Shown here: positions 25,210 through 35,275 of the stretch, piece after piece
How positions within the stretch are numbered: the first letter of the stretch is position 1
How the letters are laid out: every line of letters starts with the position of its first letter
Assembly (NCBI GenBank): GCA_015265235.1
Contig: JABZYJ010000002.1
Span: 1-60,885 of the forward strand
Origin: Selenomonas sp.
GTDB taxonomy: Bacteria; Bacillota; Negativicutes; Selenomonadales; Selenomonadaceae
Direction of reading: 5' to 3'
DNA: 60,885 nucleotides
Made by a program: the position numbers and the translations under genes
The notes under the pieces: model-generated
Told to the model about the DNA's origin: nothing
What the model saw: only the letters and a program-made list of their open reading frames with translations
The model's database searches: none

Positions 25210-27381
25210 TCAAATCCTTTCGGCGAGTCGCTCCGCGAGGAGTGTATAGCGTCGTCTTGTTCGATCATTGCTTACAGCGGTAAAGAGTGCTGTGCGATCT
25301 CCTACAAGAATCACACGTTTCTTTGCGCGTGTGACAGCCGTATAGAGGAGGTTACGCTGCAGCATAATATGATGTGCACGTACAAGCGGTAAAATGACAG
25401 TACTATATTCGCTGCCCTGACTCTTGTGTACACTCATGACATAGGCGAGTGTAAGCGATGCAAACTCATCCCGTGTATACGTAACATCCACATCATCTGT
25501 GTATTGTACGATAAGTTTCTCTGTATCAATCCATACAATACGGCCAACATCACCGTTGAAAACATTTTTGGTATAGTCGTTTCGTATCTGCATGACCTTA
25601 TCGCCGCTGCGAAATCCGGCGATTGACGCATTGTCTTCCGTTTCTGGGTTGAGTGCTTCCTGTAGTGTGCGGTTTAGTGCATCTACGCCACATGCTTCGC
25701 GACGCATGGGCGAAAGCACTTGCATGTCCATCACAGAGTGCCCCTCTTCGATCAACGATTGACAAATTGATAGGACTTGCTTTGCAGCTTCCTCGGCGGA
25801 TACTGCCGAAACAAAGGAGAAATCGTTTCCTGTAAATGTCGGCATAGATCCTGTGTTGATTGCGTGTGCATTGAGCACGATCGTTCCTCTGTTATTCTGA
25901 CGAAAAATCTGTGTCAGACGCACACATGGAAAAACGCCCGAACGAAGAATATCTTTTAATACAGATCCTGGCCCGACGGCCGGAAGTTGATCTGCATCTC
26001 CAACGAAGACGATGTGTGAGCCTGGAAGGACAGCGGAAAGCAGATGCTGCATAAGCACAATATCCATCATGGATACCTCATCAATGATGACAACATCTGC
26101 CTCAAGCATACATTCCGCATCACGTGCAAAATGCATCTCGCCATCTTCTTCACGTCCTTGTGCTTCGAGCATACGATGTACAGTGGCTGCGGGAGCCCCA
26201 GTCGCTTCTGAAAGGCGTTTTGCAGCACGGCCTGTTGGCGCAGCGAGAAGGATTTCCAGTCCTTGCTTTCCCATTATATCAATCATGCTTCGAATTACTG
26301 TTGTCTTTCCTGTGCCAGGGCCGCCGGTAAGTATGACAACGCCATGAAGCAGGGATGCAATCACGGCATCTCGCTGCTGCTGTGCGAGTGTTACCGCATG
26401 CTCTTCCTCCCATTTGCTGACAAGTGCTGCAGGGTTGTGAACGTGAATTGGTTCTGCCTTATGCTTGAGCATGCGGAGAAGATCTGCGGTTTCTACCTCT
26501 GCATGATACAATTGAGGCGAGTAAATCAGACGCTCTCCCATCTCATCCACGGCATAGACGCGATGCATTTTCACCTCGCGTCGGAGTACATCCATGATGT
26601 CAACATGCTCAACACCAAGGCGCTTGGCGGTATGCTCAATCAGCAGAGCTTCCGGAATGCAGCAATGCCCATTGGATGCAATTTGTGCCAGTTCAAAAAG
26701 GATGCCTGCTGCAATCCGTTCCGTTGAGTTTTTTTCCCATCCACATGCCGCAGCAATCGTATCCGCCGTGATAAACCCAATACCATCCACTTCTTGTGCC
26801 AGCTGATATGGATTTGTCTCCATCACCTTCAGCGAGAGTGAGCCATATTTTTTGAAGATACGGGCGGCATAGCTACCAGTTACACCATGCTCTTCCAGCC
26901 AAAGCATAATATCACGCAGTTCGCTTTGCCTAAGATAGGATGCTGTAATTTTCTCTGCCGTTTTAGGTCCAATTCCGGTAACTTCCGTTAGGCGACGTGG
27001 TGTGCTCTCTATGACCTTTAGTGTGTCTATACCAAAACGTTCAACGATACGACGTGCCATCGCCGGGCCGATTCCTTCGATCACACCGGAAGACAAAAAC
27101 CGCTCGATGCCATGTGCCGTCGTCGGTGTACTAACGTGCATTTGCACAGCTCGAAACTGTCTCCCAAAGCGAGGATGTACAAACCATGTTCCGCTTAAAT
27201 GCACTTCCTGCCCAAGAAGCGGTGCGGGAAGGTTCACCGTTGCCGTACATTTCGACTGACTTTGTAGGCGCAGGCGAAAAACAGAAAATTCATCATTTGC
27301 AGCCGAAAAAATGATATGATCTACAATACCGGTTAGTCGTTCTTCCTTGTTATTGAAATCAAGATCTTGCTGAAGCTGCAT
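25210..27381 (-). CDS. recD2: RecD2-type ATP-dependent DNA helicase
   Basis: This 723-residue superfamily 1B helicase of the RecD2/TraA group unwinds DNA 5'-3' outside a RecBCD complex. It has an N-terminal OB-like region, helix-hairpin-helix repeats (IEGIGPAMARRIVERFG; VTGIGPKTAEKI; near residues 100-150), Walker A GGPGTGKTT (near 350), Walker B IIDEVSMMD, and C-terminal motifs MQIRNDYTKNVFNGDVG and VMSVHKSQGSEY. RecD of RecBCD lacks the HhH region, so the D2 form is secure. ATG at 27381 is preferred over 27384 by spacing from GGAGG. The start overlaps the end of the ABC-F gene by 23 bases. Confidence 0.93.
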   Translation of the reverse strand: MQLQQDLDFNNKEERLTGIVDHIIFSAANDEFSVFRLRLQSQSKCTATVNLPAPLLGQEVHLSGTWFVHPRFGRQFRAVQMHVSTPTTAHGIERFLSSGVIEGIGPAMARRIVERFGIDTLKVIESTPRRLTEVTGIGPKTAEKITASYLRQSELRDIMLWLEEHGVTGSYAARIFKKYGSLSLKVMETNPYQLAQEVDGIGFITADTIAAACGWEKNSTERIAAGILFELAQIASNGHCCIPEALLIEHTAKRLGVEHVDIMDVLRREVKMHRVYAVDEMGERLIYSPQLYHAEVETADLLRMLKHKAEPIHVHNPAALVSKWEEEHAVTLAQQQRDAVIASLLHGVVILTGGPGTGKTTVIRSMIDIMGKQGLEILLAAPTGRAAKRLSEATGAPAATVHRMLEAQGREEDGEMHFARDAECMLEADVVIIDEVSMMDIVLMQHLLSAVLPGSHIVFVGDADQLPAVGPGSVLKDILRSGVFPCVRLTQIFRQNNRGTIVLNAHAINTGSMPTFTGNDFSFVSAVSAEEAAKQVLSICQSLIEEGHSVMDMQVLSPMRREACGVDALNRTLQEALNPETEDNASIAGFRSGDKVMQIRNDYTKNVFNGDVGRIVWIDTEKLIVQYTDDVDVTYTRDEFASLTLAYVMSVHKSQGSEYSTVILPLVRAHHIMLQRNLLYTAVTRAKKRVILVGDRTALFTAVSNDRTRRRYTLLAERLAERI

Positions 27382-29287
27382 CATCGACCTCCGTCAGCTG
27401 CTCCCACTTGGCATAACGTTGTATAATCTCCTGCTCCTTTTCTGCATACGCTGCAGCAACGGTATGGCTGCGTTCGGGGTCACATTGTGTTTCTGGCAAA
27501 TTCATCTCATACTCCAACCCTTTTAGCTCTGCCTCCGCCATAGCGATCTCAGCTTCAGCACGTTCAATCATTTCCTGACGGCGGCCTGTAGGCAGCGAGC
27601 TTACTGACGACTGTCTATGGGAATTGTTCTTTTGCGCAGGAGGTTGTTCTATTTTCTTTTTTTGGGAGACTTGATCCTGCTCTTGTGGCCGTGAAGACTC
27701 CTCTTCTTTTTTCATCAGATAATAACTGTACCCACCGAGATACTCCGTGATCGTTCCTTGGTTCAATACCAATGTGCAGTTTGCTGTCTTATCCAGAAAA
27801 TAACGATCGTGAGATACGGCAATAAATGTTCCCGGAAAGGCCATAAGAGCCTCCTCTACTGCCTCACGTGCCGGGATATCCAGATGGTTCGTCGGCTCAT
27901 CCAGAACGAGAAAATTAGCGCCTGTCAGCATCAGTTTTAGAAATGCGACGCGCGCCTGTTCACCACCGGACAATTCCCCAATACGCCGAAGTACATCATC
28001 TCCGTGAAAGAGAAATGCACCGAGATAGTTACGTGCAGTCTCCTCACTTAATCCGTAGGTATAGCTGATTTCATCTAGTATCGTATTATTAGGGTTAAGG
28101 CCTTCGTGCTGCTGGGAAAAATATCCGATCTTTACACGGCTACCGATCTTCACGCGTCCTTCTGCTTCACGTTCTCCCACCAAAATTTGAAGGAGTGTCG
28201 TCTTCCCTGCACCATTTTCTCCGATTAGTGCCACACCGTCTCCTTTTCGTATCAAAAGGGAGATATGATCAAGAATACGATGTCCATCCTGATAGGAAAA
28301 CGAGACATCCTCAAGTTCCGCAACACGCTGTGCGCACTCCTCCGGGGGAGCAAAGGAAAAGAATTGAAACTGTGCTGCTTCAGGCGGAAGTATGATGCGT
28401 TCCAACCGATTGAGCTGACTCTGTCTGCCGCGTGCCTGTTTGGCTTTTATCCCTGCTTTATACTTGCGAATGAATTCTTCTGTCTTACGGATATGGTCCT
28501 GTTGTTTTTCATAAGCATGCTGAAGTGCTGCGCGGCGCTCATTTTTTATGCGTATGTAATGTGTATAATTTCCTGTATACGAAGTAATCGTCTGATGTTC
28601 GAGTTCGAGAATATGTGAGGCGACACGATCAAGAAAATAACGATCGTGAGAAATTAAAAGAACACCGCCTCTGTAGGAGCGGATAAATTCCTCCAGCCAT
28701 TCGATCATGCCGATATCCAGATGATTGGTCGGCTCGTCTAAAAAAAGAAAATCTGGTTCACGCAAAAGTGCTTTGGCAAGACATATACGTGTTGTCTGAC
28801 CACCGGAAAAATGATGAACATCCTTCGTCAAATCCGGTTCTGAAAAACCAAGACCAAATGCAACGCGCCGAATATGTCGTTCAAAATCATAACCATTCAT
28901 GGACTCAAATCGATTTACAAGATTTCCATAGGCTTTGAGGTCTTCTTCACTACTCTGCCCGGCGGAGATACGACGTTCCATCCGTTCTTTTTCTTCACGA
29001 AGTAAAATGATATCAGAGAAGGCACTGTATAATTCATCATACAGTGTTTCCGAAGAAAATACTGCCTGCTGCTCAACGTAGCCGATAGTATCGGTCGGAT
29101 CGACAGACACTGTACCATCATCCGCTTCTTCTCGCCCAAGGAGAACACGCATCAGTGTTGTTTTACCGCTTCCGTTGGCGCCAACAAGACCTATTTTATT
29201 ACCGCGCATAATTTCAAGGTTCACATGAGAAAAAAGTGTATGTATCCCATACGATTTTTCCAGCCCGACCGCCTTAAAACTCCCCAT
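27359..29287 (-). CDS. ABC-F family ATPase (Uup/YdiF-like)
   Basis: The 642-residue soluble protein has two ABC ATPase domains and no membrane span. Both Walker A loops (GANGSGKTT near residue 37; GENGAGKTT near 340) and both signatures (HFSGGQTTR and ELSGGEQAR) are visible, with LDEPTNHLD after each. Between them lies the P-site tRNA-interaction linker, rich in Arg/Lys. A C-terminal coiled coil (REMIERAEAEIAMAEAELKG) resembles Uup. Such proteins act on stalled ribosomes or give antibiotic protection; which one is unknown. ATG at 29287 follows ACGGAGA and lies one base after the LCP stop, so both sit in one operon. The open frame extends upstream, but that part is shadow. Confidence 0.88.
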   Translation of the reverse strand: MGSFKAVGLEKSYGIHTLFSHVNLEIMRGNKIGLVGANGSGKTTLMRVLLGREEADDGTVSVDPTDTIGYVEQQAVFSSETLYDELYSAFSDIILLREEKERMERRISAGQSSEEDLKAYGNLVNRFESMNGYDFERHIRRVAFGLGFSEPDLTKDVHHFSGGQTTRICLAKALLREPDFLFLDEPTNHLDIGMIEWLEEFIRSYRGGVLLISHDRYFLDRVASHILELEHQTITSYTGNYTHYIRIKNERRAALQHAYEKQQDHIRKTEEFIRKYKAGIKAKQARGRQSQLNRLERIILPPEAAQFQFFSFAPPEECAQRVAELEDVSFSYQDGHRILDHISLLIRKGDGVALIGENGAGKTTLLQILVGEREAEGRVKIGSRVKIGYFSQQHEGLNPNNTILDEISYTYGLSEETARNYLGAFLFHGDDVLRRIGELSGGEQARVAFLKLMLTGANFLVLDEPTNHLDIPAREAVEEALMAFPGTFIAVSHDRYFLDKTANCTLVLNQGTITEYLGGYSYYLMKKEEESSRPQEQDQVSQKKKIEQPPAQKNNSHRQSSVSSLPTGRRQEMIERAEAEIAMAEAELKGLEYEMNLPETQCDPERSHTVAAAYAEKEQEIIQRYAKWEQLTEVDDAASARS

Positions 29288-29288
29288 A

Positions 29289-30719
29289 TTACGTTTCTCC
29301 GTCCTTGTGTTTTGGCGTTGACTGATAGTCACGCCCAATATATATGATTGCCTGCTGTTCTCCGGCTCCCTCCACCGGCATAATAACGCATGGAAACGGC
29401 ATGCCATAAAAAAGATTGACATGCGAATTCGCCGTCATGACTGCAGTTTTTGGGCGATCTGACGATCGTCCCGTCTCGACACTTGAAATCCGAAACCCTT
29501 TTGCCTGCAGAATATCTGCTACCTCTGCCCCTGCCCCGTCAATTCCGCTGGAATTGACGATGAGGACGGAAATACGATTCGTTGAATCTTGGCGCTTTTC
29601 CACGCCAGCTTCTTTTGATTCTTTTTTTTCGGCGGTACGATGTGCGCCGATCACGCGATCGCCCTCCGCCAGCAGTTCATCAGCAGAAGGAAAATTGACT
29701 TTTGCGTTGTTCTCCATCATCCTGCGCAGCCGTTCCGGCATATCGGCACGGTATTTATCGGCATCCCGTTCGGCTTCTTCGCGCATGGGGGCTGACAGCT
29801 CTCTGCCAACGCCTTCCATGAGCAGTGATCTTGACGTGACAATGTCTGGAATCCAATAGCTCACATCGCCAAGATAGGCAGGGGTTCCTGCAGCCATAGC
29901 CATCGAAAGCCCATCTGCATCAATGGTTTTAAACCGTTTTGCCAGCGCAATCAACTGACGCAGAGAAAGATCGGTCTGGACAGCATTCTTTACTTCCCCG
30001 ATGATGGCAGAGATACGGGGAAGAATCTCAGGGGATATAAGACGCGTAAAAAAAGCCCGCATAAAGCGTTGTTGGCGTGAAATGCGCCCAATATCCCCTT
30101 CCCCATCTCGATAACGCACATACTGAATGGCATGTGCACCATCCATGTGCTGCATGCCGGGCTGAAGGTCGATGATAAGACCGCCATTGTCGTCCCAAGG
30201 ATCTTCATAATACATTCGTTTCTCTACGTCGATATCGACACCGCCGACGGCATCGACAATACGCTCAAACGCTGACGTGTCAATCAAAATATAGTGCGAG
30301 ACAGGAACACCAAGCAGTTTGCGAATGGAGGAAATTGTCAGATCATGACCGCCAAATGCATACGCATGGTTGATTTTATCATATCCATAGTTTCCAATTT
30401 CAACGCGTGTGTCGCGAGGGATGGACAACAGTGATATCCGATCTTTTTTTTCATCGACGGCGGCAAGCATCAGCGTATCACTTCGTCCAATATCGTCATC
30501 CCTGCGATCTACTCCCATGAGCAGCACATAACCGAGATCGTCGGAAACACTGGTGCCGACATCTGCATCCTTTAATGAACTGGAAAAAAAATATCCTCCT
30601 GCATAATAAATCACACACACCAGTACAAATGAAAACGTAAATATAATTCCCGCATACTTAATGAACATACGATCTGTTGTTTTCTTGTCTGATGGAGTTA
30701 TTTCTGGTTCTTGTGCCAT
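29289..30719 (-). CDS. LytR-CpsA-Psr (LCP) family cell-wall transferase
   Basis: LCP enzymes attach undecaprenyl-phosphate-linked polymers to peptidoglycan outside the cell. The 476-residue protein has a short cytoplasmic start, one membrane span (about residues 22-45), then the LCP domain with DRRDDDIGRSDTLMLAAVD, SIPRDTRVEIG (catalytic Arg), YDKINHAYAFGG and YVRYRDGEGDIGRISRQQ. The C-terminal 90 residues form an LytR_C domain (ISVLIVNSSGIDGAGAEVA). In a Gram-negative Firmicute the attached polymer is uncertain because wall teichoic acid is not expected. It heads an operon with ABC-F and recD2. Confidence 0.91.
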   Translation of the reverse strand: MAQEPEITPSDKKTTDRMFIKYAGIIFTFSFVLVCVIYYAGGYFFSSSLKDADVGTSVSDDLGYVLLMGVDRRDDDIGRSDTLMLAAVDEKKDRISLLSIPRDTRVEIGNYGYDKINHAYAFGGHDLTISSIRKLLGVPVSHYILIDTSAFERIVDAVGGVDIDVEKRMYYEDPWDDNGGLIIDLQPGMQHMDGAHAIQYVRYRDGEGDIGRISRQQRFMRAFFTRLISPEILPRISAIIGEVKNAVQTDLSLRQLIALAKRFKTIDADGLSMAMAAGTPAYLGDVSYWIPDIVTSRSLLMEGVGRELSAPMREEAERDADKYRADMPERLRRMMENNAKVNFPSADELLAEGDRVIGAHRTAEKKESKEAGVEKRQDSTNRISVLIVNSSGIDGAGAEVADILQAKGFRISSVETGRSSDRPKTAVMTANSHVNLFYGMPFPCVIMPVEGAGEQQAIIYIGRDYQSTPKHKDGET

Positions 30720-30760
30720 CGATTCGTAAATCTCCCTCTCCGCTTATACCAATCGGATTC

Positions 30761-30789
30761 AGTATAGCAAAAACAGGCGTTCCGCGCAA
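30761..30789 (-). promoter_or_regulatory. promoter of the LCP-abcF-recD2 operon
   Basis: Minus strand: TTGCGC (30789-30784), 17 bases, TATACT (30766-30761), with TGC directly before the -10. Predicted start is near 30754, leaving a 35-base leader. Confidence 0.6.
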
Positions 30790-30870
30790 ATTCTCTAGGT
30801 ATGATATGTGGGAGCAATATAATGCTTGCAATAAAACATGCCTTCGACAACCATGTCGTTTTAATCCTTC

Positions 30871-30899
30871 TTTACAAAAAAGTGCATTTCATGTAAACT
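30871..30899 (+). promoter_or_regulatory. possible promoter of the HD-GYP gene
   Basis: TTTACA at 30871-30876, a 17-base spacer and TAAACT at 30894-30899, inside an A+T-rich divergent region. The leader to the ATG at 30993 would be near 85 bases. Confidence 0.4.
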
Positions 30900-30992
30900 A
30901 TGATTTATACTTACATATAGATTTGTAACTGTATATCGGCATAGTGCAATACAGATGGGGATGTTGCCTAATGCTGCAAGGGAGAGGGAATT

Positions 30993-32204
30993 ATGCTTCG
31001 ACTTCCTGTATCGAAACTAAAAGACGGGATGGTTCTTGGGCAGAGCTTGTTCAATACAGCAGGAGGAAGCTATCTTGTCAAGGGACAGCCGGTAACCATT
31101 GACTATATTCGGAAACTGCGTCAGATTGGCATTCAATCTGTAACAGTTACCTCTATGGATCCGGCACATAAACTGCCGCCCCCTCCCGATGTCATTGAAG
31201 AAAAAACACGAATCAATGCAATCAGTACGGTCTACAATACGTTTCAATCCATTGAAGAGAACGGAACACTTGATACGACGGCATTGCAGAGGGTAACAGA
31301 CTCCATTGTCTTTGATCTCTTTGAAAATCGGAATAACCTCGTCCAGCTGACCGATATACGCGCTCATGATGCTTATACTTTCGCGCACAGCGTCAATGTT
31401 GCCGTACTCTCTGCCATGATGGGCATGCTATGTCACATGCCCAGAGATGAAATCTCTCTGATTACACTCGGCGGTCTCCTGCACGATCTTGGTAAAGTAG
31501 ACGTGAGCTCAGATATCCTGACAAAAAATCGAGGACTCTCTGACCGTGAGTTCAAGATTATGAAAAAGCATCCACTTGATGGTTCTCGCCGCATCCTCAA
31601 TGTCAGTGATCTTCCCAAGAAAAGTATTCTGGCAACCATTGCTGCGCAGCATCACGAACACATCGATGGATCGGGCTACCCCAATGGGATTACCGGTAAT
31701 GAGATGCATCGTTATGCTAAGATCACGGCAATCGCCGATGTCTATGATGCACTAACCAGTGAACGTCCTTACAAAAAGGCCTACATGCCAAATATTGCCT
31801 ATAATATCATGCATAATATCAGCAAGGGACAGTTTGACCAAGATTTGCTGGATACATTTTTTAACAATGTCGCACTCTATCCAGAGGGTGCTGTGTTAAA
31901 GACAACATTTGGCTTTGCTGTTGTGAAAGAGAGTAGGTTTGGACGTACAACAACGCCAATCATCATCCTTTTTGCCGATACAAACGGAAAATTATTGAAT
32001 GAGCGAAGTGTTATCGATCTCTATGAGATGCCGGATGGAGCAAAATCCATACAGGTTGTTCCTACAGGAAATGAGCTCTATCACTTCATCCATGAACTAG
32101 GCGTCGACCCATCCTACTACCTCGAAGAGGAACGAAAAAAGGATGCGGCTGCTGGGATAAAATCCTCCGGTGTGTCGACGGCGCCGCGTGCGCAATTGAA
32201 TTAA
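30993..32204 (+). CDS. HD-GYP domain protein, putative c-di-GMP phosphodiesterase
   Basis: A 403-residue cytosolic protein with an N-terminal DUF3391-like region (RLPVSKLKDGMVLGQSLF) and a central HD-GYP domain (about residues 120-290). The catalytic residues are present: HSVNVAVL, LLHDLGKVD, KKHPLDGS, and the diagnostic HHEHIDGSGYP, then DVYDALTSERPYKK. That intact set predicts hydrolysis of cyclic-di-GMP. No receiver or sensor domain is fused and no diguanylate cyclase is adjacent. GGGAGAGGG precedes the ATG. The C-terminal 100 residues have no domain that I recognise. Confidence 0.88.
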   Translation: MLRLPVSKLKDGMVLGQSLFNTAGGSYLVKGQPVTIDYIRKLRQIGIQSVTVTSMDPAHKLPPPPDVIEEKTRINAISTVYNTFQSIEENGTLDTTALQRVTDSIVFDLFENRNNLVQLTDIRAHDAYTFAHSVNVAVLSAMMGMLCHMPRDEISLITLGGLLHDLGKVDVSSDILTKNRGLSDREFKIMKKHPLDGSRRILNVSDLPKKSILATIAAQHHEHIDGSGYPNGITGNEMHRYAKITAIADVYDALTSERPYKKAYMPNIAYNIMHNISKGQFDQDLLDTFFNNVALYPEGAVLKTTFGFAVVKESRFGRTTTPIIILFADTNGKLLNERSVIDLYEMPDGAKSIQVVPTGNELYHFIHELGVDPSYYLEEERKKDAAAGIKSSGVSTAPRAQLN

Positions 32205-32216
32205 GATAAAATGAAG

Positions 32217-32269
32217 TCCGTTAGTGTATAGTAGATCTCGTGCATCAATCATACACTAACGGATTTTTT
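32217..32269 (+). terminator. terminator of the HD-GYP gene
   Basis: TCCGTTAGTGTAT (32217-32229) pairs with ATACACTAACGGA (32251-32263), followed by six T (32264-32269). The 21-base loop is long. The convergent ecfA2 gene ends at 32275, so the stem may serve both strands. Confidence 0.85.
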
Positions 32270-32274
32270 GTTGC

Positions 32275-33129
32275 TTATCTTTGCGTTCTCAGAATCATAT
32301 CGGCCATCTCTTGTACTGTATTACAACGACCGACGGGAAAGCCAATCTCTTCGATTTTCTTTCCAAGCCGCAGGAGATGCGGTGGTGTAAGTGAAGCTTG
32401 CTCTAACAGTTCTGTATTACGAAATATATCACATGGAGCACCTGCTCCGACGACACGACCCTTTGCTAGCAGGATTAAACGCTCGGCAGAACGAAGGATA
32501 TCCTCCATGCTATGTGAGACGAGAACAATGGACATACTGCGCTCACGGTGAAGTGTCGAGAGCATCGACAATAGTTCTTCGCGACCACGTGGATCAAGAC
32601 CGGCTGCCGGTTCGTCCAAAACGAGATAGCGTGGTGCAAGAGCCAATACACCGGCAATCGCCGTACGTCTGCGCTCCCCTCCGGAGAGTGCAAATGGAGA
32701 ACGCTCCCGATAGACCTGTGGGAGATGAACAAGCTCCATTGACTCTTGCACACGCCGCTCAACCTCGGCTTCGGGGAGGCCCTGGTTACGCGGACCAAAG
32801 GCAATATCCTCGTAGACAGTTTCTTCAAAAAGCTGATGCTCAGGGTATTGAAAAACCATGCCTACACGAAAGCGCGCGGAACGATCCTTCATATCGTTTT
32901 TTGGCGTTCTCTTCCCAAGCGGTACGCCATCTACGGAGACTATGCCGGACGTGGGCTGAATCAGCCCGCCGACCAGCTGCATAAGCGTAGATTTTCCCGC
33001 GCCTGTTTCCCCCGCTATTGCAGTAAATTCTCCCTCATTAATGACAAGTGAAACGTCATGAAGTGCCGTATGGGAGAGAGGTGTGTTCTCCATATAGGTA
33101 TATGAAACAGAATCTATTTCGATAGACAA
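32275..33129 (-). CDS. ecfA2: energy-coupling factor transporter ATPase EcfA2
   Basis: This is one of two ATPases powering group ECF vitamin/metal importers. The 284-residue protein has Walker A GETGAGKST (near residue 40), the ECF-type Q-loop FQYPEHQLFEETVYEDIAFGP, signature ALSGGERRR and Walker B YLVLDEPAAGLDP. The EHQLFEE form points to EcfA2 rather than EcfA1. It overlaps ecfA1 by 16 bases. Normally ecfT follows, but here the next gene is the convergent HD-GYP gene, so the membrane scaffold is encoded elsewhere. Confidence 0.92.
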   Translation of the reverse strand: MSIEIDSVSYTYMENTPLSHTALHDVSLVINEGEFTAIAGETGAGKSTLMQLVGGLIQPTSGIVSVDGVPLGKRTPKNDMKDRSARFRVGMVFQYPEHQLFEETVYEDIAFGPRNQGLPEAEVERRVQESMELVHLPQVYRERSPFALSGGERRRTAIAGVLALAPRYLVLDEPAAGLDPRGREELLSMLSTLHRERSMSIVLVSHSMEDILRSAERLILLAKGRVVGAGAPCDIFRNTELLEQASLTPPHLLRLGKKIEEIGFPVGRCNTVQEMADMILRTQR

Positions 33130-33953
33130 TGGATCAACTCCTCGTCTGTTAAGATATTTTCCGATAGATGCTCTCCAGCTCGACGCAAGTGTTGTGCAAG
33201 ATCGGCAGCAAGGGGGAGATCGAGTCCCAGCTGCTGTATACGTTCTGTGTGAGAGAATACGTCATGCGGCGTTCCATCCATGACAATCTTCCCCTGATCC
33301 ATCAGAACGATGCGATCTGCAGCAATTGCCTCCTCCATGAAGTGCGTGATATAGATGATCGTTGTTCCCTGCTCTTTGTGTAGTTTTTTCACGGCAGAAA
33401 GAACTTCCGCGCGTCCGCGTGGATCCAGCATAGCTGTGGGCTCGTCCAGGACAATACACTGCGTTTGCATAGCGATAGCACCCGCGATAGCAATACGTTG
33501 CTTCTGTCCTCCGGAAAGCAGATGCGGTGCATCAGTCGCATGATTACTCATCCCGACCAATGCAAGCGAATCCTCGACGCGGGCCCGTATTTCGCATGGA
33601 GGAACTCCAAGATTTTCTGGGCCAAATGCTACATCGTCTTCAACGACAGCGGCGATCAGTTGATTGTCAGGATTCTGAAACACCATACTGACTTTTTGGC
33701 GAATCTTCCACCATTGAGATTCGTCCCGTGTATCCATGCCGTCGACAAGACAGGTTCCCGATGATGGCAGAAGAAGTGCATTCAGATGGCGCGCTAATGT
33801 AGACTTCCCTGAGCCGTTAGCACCAAGGACAGCGACAAACGCACCGGCCGAAATTTCCAGAGATACATCACGGAGTGCCTCATGGCCTTCGTTATCTGTG
33901 CCTTGATAGATATGCGTCACATGGTCAAGTGAAAAAAAAGATTGTGCTTCCAT
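33114..33953 (-). CDS. ecfA1: energy-coupling factor transporter ATPase EcfA1
   Basis: This is the partner ATPase of EcfA2. The 279 residues show Walker A GANGSGKST (near residue 43), the Q-loop FQNPDNQLIAAVVEDDVAFGPENLG typical of EcfA1, signature LLSGGQKQR and Walker B CIVLDEPTAMLDP. The start codon overlaps the last base of the sensor-kinase stop (TAATG), which implies that ECF ATPase synthesis is coupled to the two-component genes. Usual company in Firmicutes is rplQ-ecfA1-ecfA2-ecfT-truA, so this location is unusual. Confidence 0.92.
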   Translation of the reverse strand: MEAQSFFSLDHVTHIYQGTDNEGHEALRDVSLEISAGAFVAVLGANGSGKSTLARHLNALLLPSSGTCLVDGMDTRDESQWWKIRQKVSMVFQNPDNQLIAAVVEDDVAFGPENLGVPPCEIRARVEDSLALVGMSNHATDAPHLLSGGQKQRIAIAGAIAMQTQCIVLDEPTAMLDPRGRAEVLSAVKKLHKEQGTTIIYITHFMEEAIAADRIVLMDQGKIVMDGTPHDVFSHTERIQQLGLDLPLAADLAQHLRRAGEHLSENILTDEELIHCLSK

Positions 33954-35275
33954 TAGTCTTTATCATCCCGTATGTTCTTAGACTTCGTCTTCAGGCGAAC
34001 ATGGAATGTCGTACCTTTGCCAAGTTCGCTGTTGAGTGTAATTGAACCGTGGTGTGCCTCAATAATCTCGCGTGCAATGGCGAGGCCGAGCCCATTGCCG
34101 CCCATACGGCGCGAACGCGCTTTATCAACACGATAAAATCGATCAAAGATGCGTTCCTGATGTTCTTTTGCAATACCGATTCCCGAATCTGTGATAGAAA
34201 GGCATACCATACCGCGTTCCTCTGTGCTCAAGGAAACTTCAATGTGACCATGCTCCGGTGTATACTTCACTGCATTGTCGACGAGAATCAGAATAAGCTG
34301 ACGTATTTTCTGTTCATCTGCGTATATCTCTGCACGTTTGGGCAGGAGCTCTTCGATCGCAATATCTTTCTTCTCGGCAAACGGGCGCATCATGCGTACC
34401 GTCTGTCTGGCTGCTGCAGCAATATCCATGCGTACTGGTTTGAACTGTGTTGCCCGTCCATCTGTGCGCGCAACCGTAAGCAGATCCCCCACAAGTTTTG
34501 TCATTTTTTTTACTTCATCACGTACATCTTCAATGACCTGTTTCAAAAATGGTGATGTAATTGTCGGATCACTATGCAGAAGATCAGCAGAAGCAAGGAC
34601 CACAGCGAGAGGTGTGCGCAGTTCATGGGAAGCGTCTGCTGCGAATTGACGTTGGCGCTCATACGCCTCACGGATTGGCCGCATGGCACCACCCGAAAGA
34701 ATATAGCCGATTGCAGCGGCGAAGATGATGGCGATAACGCCCAATGCCGCCAGTGCTGATGTTGCTTTTTCCAGTCCATTATACATGGCGGTAACATCTT
34801 TTCCTACGTATACCGTTTGCATTGGCATGGGGGGGCTGGATACCGTTTGTGAGGTCATCATCACTTTCGTCTGAACGCCGCGATCACTCGTCTTAGTAAA
34901 TACACGTACCTCACGGTCGGACGGATTCCATGTCCCGACGATGTCCAAGACAAAGGATTCGATACGGGATGAGGCACGCGAGAAATTTATGAGACGTCCC
35001 CGATCATCAAACACATAATAAAAGAGACGATCATTGGTACTGCGATACAGCTGTGCCTCATCTGCATCTGTTCCCGTATGCAGTTCATGATACACCTGAG
35101 ACTCTGCGACGCTGTTCGATGTATCCAAAAGTTCCCGCGCCTGCTCAGAAGTAATCGCCCACTGCATCGTCTTGTGCATAGCAAAAAGGAGGACAATAAC
35201 CAGCCCTCCCATAACCAGTGCATAGCGCAGCATCAACAGTAAGCGGCTGCGTCCAAACAGATTCTGTTCGCTCAA
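33953..35275 (-). CDS. sensor histidine kinase (two membrane spans)
   Basis: The 440-residue membrane kinase has two spans (about residues 13-33 and 170-195) framing a 135-residue extracytoplasmic sensor region. No clear HAMP follows; the dimerisation domain comes quickly, with phospho-acceptor His in FAADASHELRTPLAV (near residue 219). The catalytic domain has N-box LILVDNAVKYTP, ITDSGIGI, and GGNGLGLAIA. It overlaps the response-regulator gene by four bases and ecfA1 by one. The stimulus is unknown; the coupling to ECF ATPases hints at vitamin or metal status, which is speculation. Confidence 0.9.
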   Translation of the reverse strand: MSEQNLFGRSRLLLMLRYALVMGGLVIVLLFAMHKTMQWAITSEQARELLDTSNSVAESQVYHELHTGTDADEAQLYRSTNDRLFYYVFDDRGRLINFSRASSRIESFVLDIVGTWNPSDREVRVFTKTSDRGVQTKVMMTSQTVSSPPMPMQTVYVGKDVTAMYNGLEKATSALAALGVIAIIFAAAIGYILSGGAMRPIREAYERQRQFAADASHELRTPLAVVLASADLLHSDPTITSPFLKQVIEDVRDEVKKMTKLVGDLLTVARTDGRATQFKPVRMDIAAAARQTVRMMRPFAEKKDIAIEELLPKRAEIYADEQKIRQLILILVDNAVKYTPEHGHIEVSLSTEERGMVCLSITDSGIGIAKEHQERIFDRFYRVDKARSRRMGGNGLGLAIAREIIEAHHGSITLNSELGKGTTFHVRLKTKSKNIRDDKD